Source: Microbacterium profundi
GTDB taxonomy: Bacteria > Actinomycetota > Actinomycetes > Actinomycetales > Microbacteriaceae
NCBI RefSeq assembly: GCF_000763375.1
Contig: NZ_JPSY01000001.1
Location: forward strand, 1,054,001-1,118,000
Direction: 5' to 3'
Length of the DNA: 64,000 nucleotides
Shown: positions 44,937 through 54,310 of the stretch, in pieces
Layout: each line of letters opens with the position of its first letter
How positions within the stretch are numbered: position 1 is the first letter of the stretch
Position numbers and translations under genes: made by a program
Notes under the pieces: model-generated
What the model saw: only the letters and a program-made list of their open reading frames with translations
The model's database searches: none
Told to the model about the DNA's origin: nothing

Positions 44937-45797
44937 ATGAGCGATGCACTGAACATCCCCGGCTGGCGTCACCTCTACTCGGGAAAGGTCCGCGACCTCT
45001 ACGCATCGCAGGATCCCGCCGACACCCGCATCCTCGTCGTCGCGAGCGACCGGGTCAGCGCGTTCGACTTCGTGCTCTCCCCCGGCATCCCTGATAAGGG
45101 TGCGCTGCTGACAACGCTCAGCCGATGGTGGTTCGCCCAGCTCGACTTCCCGAATCATCTTGCAGAGGGCGAGATTCCGGATGCTGTCGCCGACCGCGCC
45201 ATGCTCGCGCAGTCGCTGGAGATGCTGCCGATCGAGTGCGTCGTCCGCGGATACATCACCGGCACCGGATGGGCCGAGTACCAGCAGAGCGGAACCGTGT
45301 GCGGCATCCCGCTGCCCTCGGGGCTCGAGAACGGCGACCGTCTTCCCAAGCCGCTGTTCACCCCCGCGTACAAGGCACCGATGGGCGAGCACGACGAGAA
45401 CATCACCTTCGAACGCGTCGTCGAACTGGTCGGCGCCGAGCGCGCGACCGAACTGCGCGACACCTCGCTCGCGATCTACGCGAAGGCAGCGGCGATCGCC
45501 GAGCAGCACGGGCTGATCCTCGCGGACACCAAGTTCGAGTTCGGAACGGATGCCGACGGCATCCTGCGCCTGGCCGACGAGGTGCTCACGAGCGACTCGT
45601 CGCGCTATTGGGATGCTGCGACATGGGAGTCCGGAACGACCCCGACCGAGCGCATGGCGAGCTTCGACAAGCAGATCGTCCGCGACTGGCTGGCATCGAA
45701 CTGGGACAAGCAGGGCGAGCCGCCCGCGCTGCCGGACGAGATCGTCGAGCGCACGGCCGACCGTTACCGCGAACTCATCGAACGCCTTACGGCGTGA
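44937..45797 (+). CDS. purC: SAICAR synthase
   Basis: 286 residues: CAIR plus aspartate to SAICAR. Visible: HLYSGKVRDLYASQD (GKxR-type ATP contact), VVASDRVSAFDFVL, YITGTGWAEYQQSG, KFEFGTDADGILRLADEVLT and SSRYWDAATWESG. ATG six bases after GATAAT at 44925, a strong -10 box, so the transcript is probably leaderless. A family 2 repeat follows the stop. Confidence 0.97.
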   Translation: MSDALNIPGWRHLYSGKVRDLYASQDPADTRILVVASDRVSAFDFVLSPGIPDKGALLTTLSRWWFAQLDFPNHLAEGEIPDAVADRAMLAQSLEMLPIECVVRGYITGTGWAEYQQSGTVCGIPLPSGLENGDRLPKPLFTPAYKAPMGEHDENITFERVVELVGAERATELRDTSLAIYAKAAAIAEQHGLILADTKFEFGTDADGILRLADEVLTSDSSRYWDAATWESGTTPTERMASFDKQIVRDWLASNWDKQGEPPALPDEIVERTADRYRELIERLTA

Positions 45798-45806
45798 CAC
45801 TCCGGT

Positions 45807-45825
45807 CGCTGAGCTTGTCGAAGCG
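45807..45825. repeat. Interspersed repeat, family 2
   Basis: CGCTGAGCTTGTCGAAGCG, one base different from the copies inside recQ and the helicase. Here it lies between two convergent genes, where its inverted symmetry (CGCT..AGCG) could help end transcription. Confidence 0.7.
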
Positions 45826-46218
45826 TCAGGGCGCGGCGACCCGCACGTCGGTGTGAATGAAATCGTCACCTTTGAACAGCAGGGGCTCGTCACGCGCCAT
45901 CGCGAGCGCGTAGCTGAAGCAGTCGCCGAAGTTGAGCTTCGCTGGATGCTTCGATCCTCGCCCATAGCGCGCGTGAGCCTCGCTCGCGATGCGGGCCTGG
46001 CGAGCGTCGAAGGGCACGACCTCAGAGGGGCCCCGGTCAAGAAAATCTCGGAGGTCGTTCAGTGCATCGACGCCGAGACGCGCCCGAACGACGATCTCCG
46101 ACTCCAACAGTGTCGATGCGGAGATCGCGATGCCCTCTTCACGAATCAACTGAATGAACCGGGGCGCCTCGGGCTCCTTCAGCGCGATGGCCAGCAGCGC
46201 CGACGTGTCGACGATCAT
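45826..46218 (-). CDS. vapC: VapC-type PIN-domain toxin
   Basis: 130-residue type II toxin, an RNase. PIN residues: IVDTSALLAIALKEPEA (first Asp), Glu in ESEIVV near residue 41, GDCFSYALAMA (third acidic site) and a following Asp. Overlaps the antitoxin gene by four bases, the usual order antitoxin then toxin. Intact length, no disruption seen. Confidence 0.93.
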   Translation of the reverse strand: MIVDTSALLAIALKEPEAPRFIQLIREEGIAISASTLLESEIVVRARLGVDALNDLRDFLDRGPSEVVPFDARQARIASEAHARYGRGSKHPAKLNFGDCFSYALAMARDEPLLFKGDDFIHTDVRVAAP

Positions 46219-46478
46219 CGCGGTAGGCCGAGCTCGTCGTACATGTCATCCATGATCTCTTCATACGTTGGTCCGATCGGCGTGTGGGACTGAAGCCTCT
46301 TCAGCGCCGCGTCGAATTCTTCGCGTCGTCGCTGCTCCGCGCCTTCCGCCGCCTCGCCCATTTCTTCCAGCCTTCGCCGCACAGCATCCTCAACCGCACT
46401 CGTCTGACTCTGCCCGGTGAGCTCGGCGAGCCGGCGCACCATCTCGTGCACCCGTTCGTTCTTGATGTTGAGGCTCAT
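46215..46478 (-). CDS. vapB: VapB-type antitoxin
   Basis: 87 residues of the PSK/VapB type: SLNIKNERVHEMVRRLAELTGQSQTSAVEDAVRRRLEE is the ribbon-helix-helix DNA-binding segment; the acidic C-terminus (EEIMDDMYDELG) binds the toxin. ATG 46478 follows GGGGAG; an ATG three codons up is possible. Upstream are two copies of CTTTCTACC (46496, 46514) that could be operator half-sites. Divergent from uracil permease. Confidence 0.92.
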   Translation of the reverse strand: MSLNIKNERVHEMVRRLAELTGQSQTSAVEDAVRRRLEEMGEAAEGAEQRRREEFDAALKRLQSHTPIGPTYEEIMDDMYDELGLPR

Positions 46479-46619
46479 ACTCCCCATTTTCGCATCTTTC
46501 TACCATCACCACCACCTTTCTACCCTCGGCCTCCGACGTCGCCGCCTCGTGCGACTCGATAGTGTTTCTCCAGCATCCCCACCCCGATTCCCCCTCACCC
46601 CGATTTCCGAGGAGCCCCC

Positions 46620-47960
46620 ATGCCCGTGTGGAAGATCCATGGCGACGGCCACACCGTCGCCCCCGGTGCAGTCGTCAAGCCCGAAGAGCGCCTGAACTGG
46701 CCCGCCACCTTCGCGATCGGCGCGCAGCACATCGTCGCGATGTTCGGCGCGACGTTCCTGGTGCCGATCATCACCGGCTTCCCGGTGTCGACGACGCTGC
46801 TGTTCTCGGGCCTCGGCACCCTGCTCTTCCTGCTGATCACGCGGAACCGCCTGCCCAGCTACCTGGGTTCGTCTTTCGCGTTCCTCGCCCCGATCACCGC
46901 GATCAATGCAGGGCAGGCGCTGGAGACCGCTCAGCAGATCACCCAAGCCCTCGTCGGTGTGCTCGTCGTCGGTGTGCTGCTCGCCGGCATCGGTTTTCTC
47001 GTGCAGGCCGTGGGCGTCGGGTGGATCGACCGGTTCATGCCTCCCGTCGTCGCAGGCTCCATCGTCGCTCTGATCGGCTTCAACCTCGCACCCGCCGCGT
47101 GGAACAACTTCACGCTGCAGCCCGAGCTCGCCTCTGTGACGCTCATCGCGGTAGTGCTGTTCAGCGTGCTGTTCCGCGGGTTCCTCGGGCGCATCTCGAT
47201 CTTCCTGGGCGTGATCGTCGGATATGTCGTGGCGATCTTCACCGGGCAGGTCTCGTTCGAAGGCGTCGCCGACGCGGCGTGGATCGGCCTGCCTGACTTC
47301 CACCTCGCCGCGGTCACCGACCCCATGGCGTGGGCCTTCGTGCCGATGTTCCTCCCGGTCGCGCTCGTGCTCATCGCCGAGAACGTCGGGCACGTGCGTG
47401 GCGTCGCGACCATGACGAACGACCCGTCGATCAACAAGCACACCGGGCGCGCCCTCATCGCCGACGGCCTCGCCACCACGCTCGCCGGCGGCTTCGGCGG
47501 CTCGGCCACCACGACGTACGGCGAGAACATCGGCGTAATGGCCGCCACCCGCGTCTACTCCACCGCCGCGTACTGGGTGGCCGGCTTCGCCGCGATCCTG
47601 CTGGCCTTCTCGCCGAAGATCGGCGTGATCTTCAACACCATCCCGCCCGGAGTTCTCGGCGGCGTGACCACCGCGCTCTACGGCCTGATCGGCGTCATCG
47701 GCATCAAGATCTGGGTCGACAACCGCGTCGACTTCTCCCGCCCGGTCAACCAATACACCGTCGCGATCTCGTTCGTCATGGCGGTCGGCGGGTTCGCGAT
47801 GCAGTGGGGCGCGTTCCAACTCGGCGCCATCGTGATCGGCACGGTCGCGGCCCTGCTGGTCTATCACGTCGGCAACGCGATCGCCCGTGCGCGCAAGACC
47901 GGAGCAGATGACGGCGGCCCCATCCCGGCCGTCGGCCCGCTGGGCGGCGACCCGGAGTAG
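46620..47960 (+). CDS. Uracil/xanthine permease, NCS2 family
   Basis: 446-residue nucleobase:cation symporter. TM-rich throughout: RLNWPATFAIGAQHIVAMFGATFLVPIITGFP, SYLGSSFAFLAPI, then the signature GGFGGSATTTYGENIGVMAATRVYSTA near the middle, a match to UraA-type carriers (catalytic Glu in TYGEN). ATG follows GAGGAGCC. The C-terminal tail (KTGADDGGP) is soluble. Imports uracil or a related base; stands divergent from VapBC. Confidence 0.92.
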   Translation: MPVWKIHGDGHTVAPGAVVKPEERLNWPATFAIGAQHIVAMFGATFLVPIITGFPVSTTLLFSGLGTLLFLLITRNRLPSYLGSSFAFLAPITAINAGQALETAQQITQALVGVLVVGVLLAGIGFLVQAVGVGWIDRFMPPVVAGSIVALIGFNLAPAAWNNFTLQPELASVTLIAVVLFSVLFRGFLGRISIFLGVIVGYVVAIFTGQVSFEGVADAAWIGLPDFHLAAVTDPMAWAFVPMFLPVALVLIAENVGHVRGVATMTNDPSINKHTGRALIADGLATTLAGGFGGSATTTYGENIGVMAATRVYSTAAYWVAGFAAILLAFSPKIGVIFNTIPPGVLGGVTTALYGLIGVIGIKIWVDNRVDFSRPVNQYTVAISFVMAVGGFAMQWGAFQLGAIVIGTVAALLVYHVGNAIARARKTGADDGGPIPAVGPLGGDPE

Positions 47961-47982
47961 ACGCTCGGCGCGTCACACCTGT

Positions 47983-48045
47983 CGGAGGTTGTCACGCACG
48001 TCGGAGGTTCTGATCGAAAGCCTCCGACCGGCGTGACAACCTCCG
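47983..48045. repeat. Long imperfect hairpin of two nested inverted repeats
   Basis: CGGAGGTTGTCACGC (47983-47997) pairs with GCGTGACAACCTCCG (48031-48045), and an inner GTCGGAGG../..CCTCCGAC pairs within it. The 63-bp structure lies 22 bases after the permease stop and could act as a terminator or be an interspersed element. Confidence 0.65.
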
Positions 48046-48136
48046 CAGTGCGTAACATCAGGGCGGGCTGATGCGGCGCAGGCCCGGATCTCCTCCCATC
48101 GGGGAGATCTCCTCCGGTTCGAGGCGGATGCCGCGC

Positions 48137-49849
48137 TCAGCCGATACGGCCGATCGCAGCATCAGCGGCGATCGCCTCCCCGACGGATGCCGCGTGCACC
48201 AGCGCGCCGGCACGATGTGCGCTGACCTGCGTCTCCATCTTCATCGCGTCGAGCACGGCGACGGCATCCCCCTCCTCGACGGAAGCTCCGTCATCCACGA
48301 GCCACCGCACCAGCGTGCCGGGAGCCTGCGCCCGCAACTCGGCGGGATCAACGGATGCCGCAGCATCCACCGGCACGGCCGCACCTGCGAACCCTCGCAG
48401 CAACCCCACGGGCACTCCGAGCATCACGCGACGCCCGTCGATCTCGACGGGGAAGCGCTGCAGCGCAGCATCCTCGACGGGCGCCGGTCGCAGCTGCGGC
48501 TCCAGCCGCGGCAACAGGGTGCTCTCGATCCACTGCGTGTGCACGGCGAACGTCGCGCTCTGGAACTCCGGCTCGTCGACGGCCAGGCGATCGAACGGGA
48601 TGACGGTCGCCGGCCCCTCGACCGACAGCTCACGCAGGGCACGGCGCGCGCGCACCAGCGCGGCATCCCGCGAATCCGCATGCACGACGAGCTTCGCGAT
48701 CATCGAATCGAACGCCGACTGCACGGCATCCCCCGCTTCGATCCCGCTGTCCCACCGCACGCCTGGTCCGCCGGGAATCCGCAGAGTCGACACCTCACCG
48801 GGGCTGGGCAGGAACCCGCGACCGGGATCCTCCGCGTTGATCCGGAACTCGAACGCATGCCCCCGCGGCTCGGGCGTCGAACGGACAGACGGCCCGTCCC
48901 CGAACGCGATCCGGAACTGCTCGGCCACCAGGTCGACACCCGTGACCTCCTCGGTCACCGGATGCTCGACCTGCAGCCGCGTGTTCACCTCGAGGAACGA
49001 GATCGTGCCGTCCGCGGCGAGCAGGAACTCGACGGTTCCCGCCCCGCGGTAAGAGACCTCGGCGCAGATCCGGCGCGCGGCGTCGTGGATCTCGGCGCGC
49101 TGCGCAGCGGTCAGCCCGGGCGCCGGAGCCTCTTCGATCAGCTTCTGATTGCGTCGCTGCATCGAGCAGTCGCGGTCGCCGACGACCACGATCTCACCCT
49201 GGCCGTCGCCGAGCACCTGCACCTCGATGTGCCGCGGGCTCTCGAGGAAACGCTCCACGAAGCACTCCCCTCGCCCGAACGCCACGATCGCCTCGCGGGT
49301 CGCGGCGTCGAACGCCTCTGCCACCTCCGACAGCTCGCGGACGACCTTCAGCCCGCGTCCTCCGCCTCCGAACGCGGCCTTGATCGCGATCGGCAGCCCA
49401 TGCTCCTCGGCGAACGCGACGGCTTCGGCCGGCCCTGAGAGCGGCTGATCCGTGCCTGCCGCGAGCGGTGCGTTCACCCTCTGCGCGATGCGCCGTGCGG
49501 TCATCTTGTCGCCGAGCGCGTCGATGCTCGCAGGCGTCGGTCCGACCCAGACCAATCCTGCGCCCTCGACCGCGCGGGCGAATTCCGCGCTCTCCGAGAG
49601 GAATCCATAGCCAGGGTGCACGGCATCCGCCCCGCTGTCGGCGGCAGCACGCAGCAACGCGGCGATCGAGAGGTACGTGTCGGCGGCGGTCGTACCTCCG
49701 AGCCCCACCGCCTCGTCGGCCAGACGCACGTGCAGCGCGTCGGCATCCTGATCGGCGTACACGGCGACCGAGGCGTAGCCGGCCTCGGCGCATGCGCGGA
49801 TCACGCGCACCGCGATCTCGCCGCGATTGGCGATCAGCACCTTCTTCAT
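48137..49849 (-). CDS. Biotin carboxylase with C-terminal biotin carrier domain
   Basis: 570 residues. The biotin carboxylase part (1-450) begins MKKVLIANRGEIAVRVIRAC, with IKAAFGGGGRGLKVVREL (ATP loop), EVQVLGDGQGEIVVVGDRDCSMQRRNQK and FLEVNTRLQVEHPVTEEVTG. The C-terminal carrier domain ends with VLDAMKMETQVSAH, where the Lys of AMKM is biotinylated. Overlaps the upstream pxpBC gene by four bases. A BC-BCCP fusion downstream of pxp genes is a common arrangement in actinobacteria; its carboxylase partner is not next to it. Confidence 0.94.
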   Translation of the reverse strand: MKKVLIANRGEIAVRVIRACAEAGYASVAVYADQDADALHVRLADEAVGLGGTTAADTYLSIAALLRAAADSGADAVHPGYGFLSESAEFARAVEGAGLVWVGPTPASIDALGDKMTARRIAQRVNAPLAAGTDQPLSGPAEAVAFAEEHGLPIAIKAAFGGGGRGLKVVRELSEVAEAFDAATREAIVAFGRGECFVERFLESPRHIEVQVLGDGQGEIVVVGDRDCSMQRRNQKLIEEAPAPGLTAAQRAEIHDAARRICAEVSYRGAGTVEFLLAADGTISFLEVNTRLQVEHPVTEEVTGVDLVAEQFRIAFGDGPSVRSTPEPRGHAFEFRINAEDPGRGFLPSPGEVSTLRIPGGPGVRWDSGIEAGDAVQSAFDSMIAKLVVHADSRDAALVRARRALRELSVEGPATVIPFDRLAVDEPEFQSATFAVHTQWIESTLLPRLEPQLRPAPVEDAALQRFPVEIDGRRVMLGVPVGLLRGFAGAAVPVDAAASVDPAELRAQAPGTLVRWLVDDGASVEEGDAVAVLDAMKMETQVSAHRAGALVHAASVGEAIAADAAIGRIG

Positions 49850-51591
49850 GACAGTCCTTCTTCGTTGCGGGGAGTGCGGAAACGGATGCGCGCACCCGGC
49901 GGCAACTGGGCGGCGAGATCAAGGCAGCGATCGGTCAGGGCGCCGATGATCGGGTACCCGCCGGTGAGTGGATGATCCGGCAGGAACAGCACCGGCTGCC
50001 CGTCGGGCGGCACCTGGATCGCGCCGGTCACGGCGCCCTCACTGGGCAATTCGCCCTGTGTCGCGCGCTCGAGCGGCACATCGCCCTGCAGTCGGATGCC
50101 GACCCGATCGGACCGCGGCGTGACCAGCCACTCCTGCGTCGTCAGGGCCACGAGAGCGGATGCCGTGAACCAGTCGTCCCGCGGGCCGAGCGTGATGTCG
50201 AGCTCGACGAGATCGCCGGGTGCCGGCAGTTCGCGCGGAGTGGCGACGGGATCGACCGCGTGGACGCCCGCGTCGCCGACCGCGACGATCGCACCCGCCG
50301 CGAGCGGGTCTGGCCCGAGGCCCGCGAGCGTGTCGCTGGCTCGGCTGCCGAGAGCGGATGCTGCAGCAAGCCCACCCCGTACGCCGACGACGTAGCGCAG
50401 GCCATGCGTCGGGTGGCCAAGGGTGAGCTCGTCGCCGTCGACGGTGGCGAAGGGCGCACCGTGGGGGATGCTGCGGGTGAGGCGCTCGGCGTCCGTCAGG
50501 GTGAGCTCGCCGATCGCGCCGTTGACGGCCGCGACGCCGTCGCCGTGGAAGCGGAGGGTCAGGCCGCCGACGCTCTCGAGCACCGCGGCATCCGATGCGT
50601 TGCCCACTGCCCGGTTGGCATCGCGCAGCGCCGTGCGGTCGGCGGCCCCGGATGCCGAGACTCCGAGTGCCGCGTGTCCGGGCCGACCGGCATCCTGCAC
50701 CAGCAACTGCAGGGAAGCCCGCACGATCTCGACCAAAGGAGATTGCGGGTCGGAAGAGCGAGGCTTCGACTCGTCGCTGCTGCGTTTCGACTCGCCTACG
50801 GCTCGCTCAACGACCACCTCGCTCAACCCGTTTCGTCTCGCCTCCGGCTCGCTCAACGCCCCGCGGAGTTCAGCGCCTGCATGGGACTCTGTCTGCGGGG
50901 AACCTTGGTGCGGGTCGTTGAGCGACGACGGCGAAGCCTGAGGAGACGAAACGGGTTGAGCGACCGGAGGGAATCGAAGCCCCTCCCGCCCCGCCCGCTC
51001 GAACCGAACCAGCGCCCCAGGCGACAGCAGCGCCGGCGGGTCGCGGTCGATGTCCCACATCACGGCATCCGTGCGCCCGATCAGCTGCCAGCCACCGGGG
51101 CTCTCCCGCGGGTAGACGCCGGTGAACGCTCCGGCGAGCGCGACCGACCCCGCCGGCACCCTGGTGCGCGGCGACGAACGACGCGGCACGTCGAACAGCG
51201 GATCCCCGCTCACGACGTAGCCGAACCCGGGCGCGAAGCCCGAGAACGCGACCTGCCAGTCGGCCGCGAGGTGCCGGTTCACGAGCTCCTCGGCGGACAC
51301 CCCCAGCAGCGACGCGGCTTCCGCGAGATCCTCGCCGTCGTAGTGCACCGGCACGGTGACCTCGCGGGTGTGCGGCACGTGCTCGGCGTCCACCGGCGTC
51401 GCCGAGAGCACCTCGGCGAGCGCGGCAGCCGACGTGCGCAGCGGATCGAACCGCACGAGCACCGTGCGGGCGCCGGGGATGCGCTCGACGATGCCGGGCA
51501 CGCCGTCCCAGGCAAGGTTCAGCCGCATGGCTTCGTCGAGGCCCTTCGCCTCGACGAGCAGAGTGCGGTCGGATGCTGTGAGGATGCGCAT
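49846..51591 (-). CDS. pxpBC: 5-oxoprolinase subunits B and C fused, with repeat-derived linker
   Basis: 581 residues. PxpB (KipI-like) spans about 1-200, with DWQVAFSGFAPGFGYVVSGDPLFDVPRRSSPRTRVPAGSV. PxpC (KipA-like) spans about 288-575, with VQDAGRPGHAALGVSASGAADRTALRDANRAVGN and LPDHPLTGGYPIIGALTDRCLD. Together with PxpA they hydrolyse 5-oxoproline to glutamate. The 77-residue linker (about 203-280) is encoded by inverted copies of repeat family 1 (50762-50981) and has no counterpart in separate subunits. It shares one base with the DUF1445 stop upstream. Confidence 0.92.
   Translation of the reverse strand: MRILTASDRTLLVEAKGLDEAMRLNLAWDGVPGIVERIPGARTVLVRFDPLRTSAAALAEVLSATPVDAEHVPHTREVTVPVHYDGEDLAEAASLLGVSAEELVNRHLAADWQVAFSGFAPGFGYVVSGDPLFDVPRRSSPRTRVPAGSVALAGAFTGVYPRESPGGWQLIGRTDAVMWDIDRDPPALLSPGALVRFERAGREGLRFPPVAQPVSSPQASPSSLNDPHQGSPQTESHAGAELRGALSEPEARRNGLSEVVVERAVGESKRSSDESKPRSSDPQSPLVEIVRASLQLLVQDAGRPGHAALGVSASGAADRTALRDANRAVGNASDAAVLESVGGLTLRFHGDGVAAVNGAIGELTLTDAERLTRSIPHGAPFATVDGDELTLGHPTHGLRYVVGVRGGLAAASALGSRASDTLAGLGPDPLAAGAIVAVGDAGVHAVDPVATPRELPAPGDLVELDITLGPRDDWFTASALVALTTQEWLVTPRSDRVGIRLQGDVPLERATQGELPSEGAVTGAIQVPPDGQPVLFLPDHPLTGGYPIIGALTDRCLDLAAQLPPGARIRFRTPRNEEGLS
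50762..50981. repeat. Inverted copies of family 1 repeat inside pxpBC
   Basis: Left part reads TTTCGACTCGCCTACGGCTC, GCTCAACG.., TTTCGTCTCGCCTCCGGCTC; right part reads GTCGTTGAGCGACGACGGCG and ACGAAACGGGTTGAGCGACC. The two halves are in opposite orientation around about 50880. Translated as the low-complexity linker between the two enzyme domains. Confidence 0.85.
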
Positions 51592-52130
51592 CAGACGATG
51601 TACTCCGCATCCGGCACGTCGGTGATGAACATGTAGCCGGGTGCATGCGTGACCGCGAACGGCGGCTTGGACGCCATGATCGCCGCCTGCGGGGTGACAC
51701 CGCAGGCCCAGAACACCGGGATCTCCCCCTCACGCACCTCCGGTGCGTCACCGAAGTCAGGACGCGAGAGGTCGGCGATGCCGACGAGATCCGGATGCTC
51801 GTCCCACGCCTCCGTCGCGTCGTTCACCTCGGATGTCAGTTCGCCGTCGCGCCAGATCCGGTAACGGCCGACGTCGGTGCGGATGTCGCTGCCTGGTGCC
51901 ATCACCGACTCCACCTGCCCCTGCTCGATGACTTCGAGCACCGGGCACGGCTTCGGATTGCGCTGCGCATAGAGCAGTGTCTCGAACGCCCAATCCGCCG
52001 GCACCGCGATGAGGTTCGCCTGCGTGAGACCGGCCGCGACACCGCTGGTCGGCACCGCACGTCCCGCACGGTAGTCGCCACGCGCCGCCCGCGCGGTCGC
52101 GAGCTGATCGGAAGAAGCAAGCACGCCCAT
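51591..52130 (-). CDS. DUF1445 (YcsI-like hydro-lyase family) protein, apparently internally deleted
   Basis: 179 residues against about 260 in typical family members. The N-terminal half is normal ([53 protein letters not shown]), then after TEAW (residue 109) the sequence jumps to [19 protein letters not shown] and the normal C-terminus ([30 protein letters not shown]). Roughly 80 residues that include the conserved IGCSF..VPMYRT core of the family appear to be missing without a frameshift (junction near 51803). Function is unlikely unless the fold tolerates it. Sits one base after pxpA and overlaps pxpBC. Confidence 0.75.
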   Translation of the reverse strand: MGVLASSDQLATARAARGDYRAGRAVPTSGVAAGLTQANLIAVPADWAFETLLYAQRNPKPCPVLEVIEQGQVESVMAPGSDIRTDVGRYRIWRDGELTSEVNDATEAWDEHPDLVGIADLSRPDFGDAPEVREGEIPVFWACGVTPQAAIMASKPPFAVTHAPGYMFITDVPDAEYIV

Positions 52131-52131
52131 C

Positions 52132-52896
52132 TCAGACTCCGGCGAACGGTGCGATCGTGATGCCTGCTGCCTGCAGCATCCGCTTCGTCTCCGCCGCCAT
52201 CTCGATCGAGCCGGGGCTGTCGCCGTGCACGCAGATCGATTGCGCGTCGACACGCACGTCCGAACCGTCGATCGCGCGGATCACACCGTCGGACGCGAGT
52301 CGCACCATGCGCTCGGCGACCGCGGCGGGGTCGTGCAGCACGGCGCCGTCCTGGGTGCGCGAGACGAGCTGCCCGTCCGGCATGTACGCGCGATCGGCGA
52401 AGGCCTCGGAGGCGACGGCGAGTCCGGCCTTCGCTGCCACTTCGAGCACGACGCCGCCCGCGAGGCCGAGCAGCACGAGGCTCGGATCGATCGCCTTGAT
52501 CGCCGCGACCACGTCGGCGGACTGCCGCTCGTCTCGGGCGATCGTGTTGTACAGCGCACCGTGCGGCTTGACGTATGAGACCTTGCCGCCGACCGAAGAG
52601 GCCAGGCCGATGAGCGCGCCGAGCTGGTACTCGACGTGCGCCTGCAGCGTCGGGGAGTCGATCTCGACGTTCGTGCGGCCGAAGTTCTCGTAATCGCGGT
52701 AACCGGGGTGGGCGCCGATCACGACGCTGCTTCGCACCGCAGCATCCAGAGTCTCGCGGATGCCCTCCGGGCTGCCCGCGTGGAACCCGCACGACACGTT
52801 CGCGCTCGTGACGATCTCGAGCATCGCGACGTCGTCGCTGACTATGCGGTCGGGGACGTTCTCGCCGAGGTCGGAGTTCAGGTCGATGGTGGGCAT
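52132..52896 (-). CDS. pxpA: 5-oxoprolinase subunit A (LamB/YcsF)
   Basis: 254 residues. Family hallmarks in order: [93 protein letters not shown] 52896 chosen as the family start; an upstream in-frame ATG at 53040 lies in the NRAMP gene. The operon order NRAMP, pxpA, DUF1445, pxpBC matches the Bacillus ycsG/ycsF/ycsI/kipI/kipA set. Confidence 0.95.
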   Translation of the reverse strand: MPTIDLNSDLGENVPDRIVSDDVAMLEIVTSANVSCGFHAGSPEGIRETLDAAVRSSVVIGAHPGYRDYENFGRTNVEIDSPTLQAHVEYQLGALIGLASSVGGKVSYVKPHGALYNTIARDERQSADVVAAIKAIDPSLVLLGLAGGVVLEVAAKAGLAVASEAFADRAYMPDGQLVSRTQDGAVLHDPAAVAERMVRLASDGVIRAIDGSDVRVDAQSICVHGDSPGSIEMAAETKRMLQAAGITIAPFAGV

Positions 52897-52898
52897 GG

Positions 52899-54197
52899 TC
52901 ACGCTCCGGTTCCGAGGAAGGCGAAGATGGGGCCGACCGAGACGATGCCCATGTACCAGGTGAGCAGCGTCACCAGTGTGCCGGCGATCAGCAGCACCAG
53001 CGGGTACTTCTTCGTGCCGAGCAGGTCGCGGCGGAACCATCCGATGTACATGAATACCGTAAGGCCGATCGGGAGGATGAGTCCGTTGAAGCCGCCGACG
53101 AAGACCAGGATCGCCGCGGGTGCGGTGCCGATCGACAGGTACACGATCAGAGAGACGACGATGAACGCCACCGTGGCGATCTGCAGCGACCAGCCGCCGA
53201 GGAAGCGCTTGTGGAACGACGACAGGAATGTCGCCGACGTGTACGCGGCGCCGATGACCGAACTGAGGGCGGCCGCCCAGAAGATCGCACCGAAGATGCG
53301 CAGACCCGCGTCACCCAGCACAGACCCGAAGGCCTGACCCGCGGGGTTGGCGGCCTGGCTGGACAGGTCGAGGGCGACACCGGATGCGACGACGCCGAGG
53401 ATCGCGAGGAACAGCACGTAGCGCATGATGCCGGTGATCAGGATGCCGTTGGCCGCTGCCCGCATGACCGGGCCCGCGTACTCGGGACCGGTGTGGCCGG
53501 AGTCGAGGTAGCGGTGCGCGCCGGAATAGGTGATGTAGCCGCCGACGGTGCCGCCGACGATCGTGGTGATGGTGGCGAAGTTCAGCTCGTCCGGAACGAA
53601 CGTCTGACGCAGCGCGTCGCCGATCGGCGGCTGGGCGATGATCGCGACGACGACCGTCATGACGATCATGCCGATGCCGAGGATCACCAGCACGATGTCC
53701 ATCACCTTGCCGGCCTTCTTGATCAGGAAGATCACGATCGCCAGGGCCCCGGTGAGCAGGCCGCCGATCTTGGGGTCGATGCCCAGCAGCGCGTTCAGCC
53801 CCAGGCCGCCACCGGCGATGTTGCCGATGTTGAACGCGAGACCGCCGATCACGACGAGGACCGCGATCACGTGTCCGGAGAACGGGATGGCCGAGTTCGC
53901 GAGCTCGCCCGCGCGCTTGCCGGACGAGGTGATCATGCGCCAGACGTTGAGCTGAACGGCGATGTCGATGAGCACCGAGACGAGGATGGCGAAGGCGAAC
54001 GCCGCTCCCATCGATGCGGTGAAGGTGGCGGTCTGTGTGATGAATCCGGGACCGATGGCGCTGGTGGCCATCAGGAAGATCGCGCCGATGACGGCGCTGC
54101 GGCCGACGCGCTTCTTCACCGCGGCGAGCTTGGCGGCGGTTTCGGGATCGGTCTGGGCGTCAGTCGGGGACTGCTCGGACATGAAGGGGGTTCCCAT
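52899..54197 (-). CDS. NRAMP-family transporter, YcsG type
   Basis: 432-residue membrane protein with about 11 TM segments. The conserved DPGN-like region in TM1 is replaced by [14 protein letters not shown], as in the YcsG branch, so metal transport is not certain; the branch may carry the 5-oxoproline-related substrate. Later segments include [16 protein letters not shown] in TM6. Start: ATG 54197 or 54182 (MSEQSPTD) are both plausible; no ribosome site decides it. First gene of the 5-oxoprolinase operon. Confidence 0.85.
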   Translation of the reverse strand: MGTPFMSEQSPTDAQTDPETAAKLAAVKKRVGRSAVIGAIFLMATSAIGPGFITQTATFTASMGAAFAFAILVSVLIDIAVQLNVWRMITSSGKRAGELANSAIPFSGHVIAVLVVIGGLAFNIGNIAGGGLGLNALLGIDPKIGGLLTGALAIVIFLIKKAGKVMDIVLVILGIGMIVMTVVVAIIAQPPIGDALRQTFVPDELNFATITTIVGGTVGGYITYSGAHRYLDSGHTGPEYAGPVMRAAANGILITGIMRYVLFLAILGVVASGVALDLSSQAANPAGQAFGSVLGDAGLRIFGAIFWAAALSSVIGAAYTSATFLSSFHKRFLGGWSLQIATVAFIVVSLIVYLSIGTAPAAILVFVGGFNGLILPIGLTVFMYIGWFRRDLLGTKKYPLVLLIAGTLVTLLTWYMGIVSVGPIFAFLGTGA

Positions 54198-54247
54198 CGT
54201 CTTCGGCGGGTGTCGGGTGACACCGAGTGTAGAACGGATTGGGACTG

Positions 54248-54260
54248 ATTGTTCAACAAT
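54248..54260. promoter_or_regulatory. Probable GntR operator
   Basis: ATTGTTCAACAAT, a perfect palindrome of 13 bp in the 113-bp gap between the divergent GntR gene and the NRAMP-pxp operon. Its AT content stands out. Placement fits repression of the operon by the adjacent regulator. Confidence 0.6.
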
Positions 54261-54310
54261 TTTGTTTCCGGGATGCTACGCGCAGGGTCCCACCCGCTTA
54301 GCATGAAGGC

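Noticed and set aside
46506..47867. 453-codon minus-strand frame rich in Arg/Asp/Glu/His opposite the permease gene
   Set aside because: Composition typical of an antisense shadow; the plus strand encodes an intact NCS2 permease.
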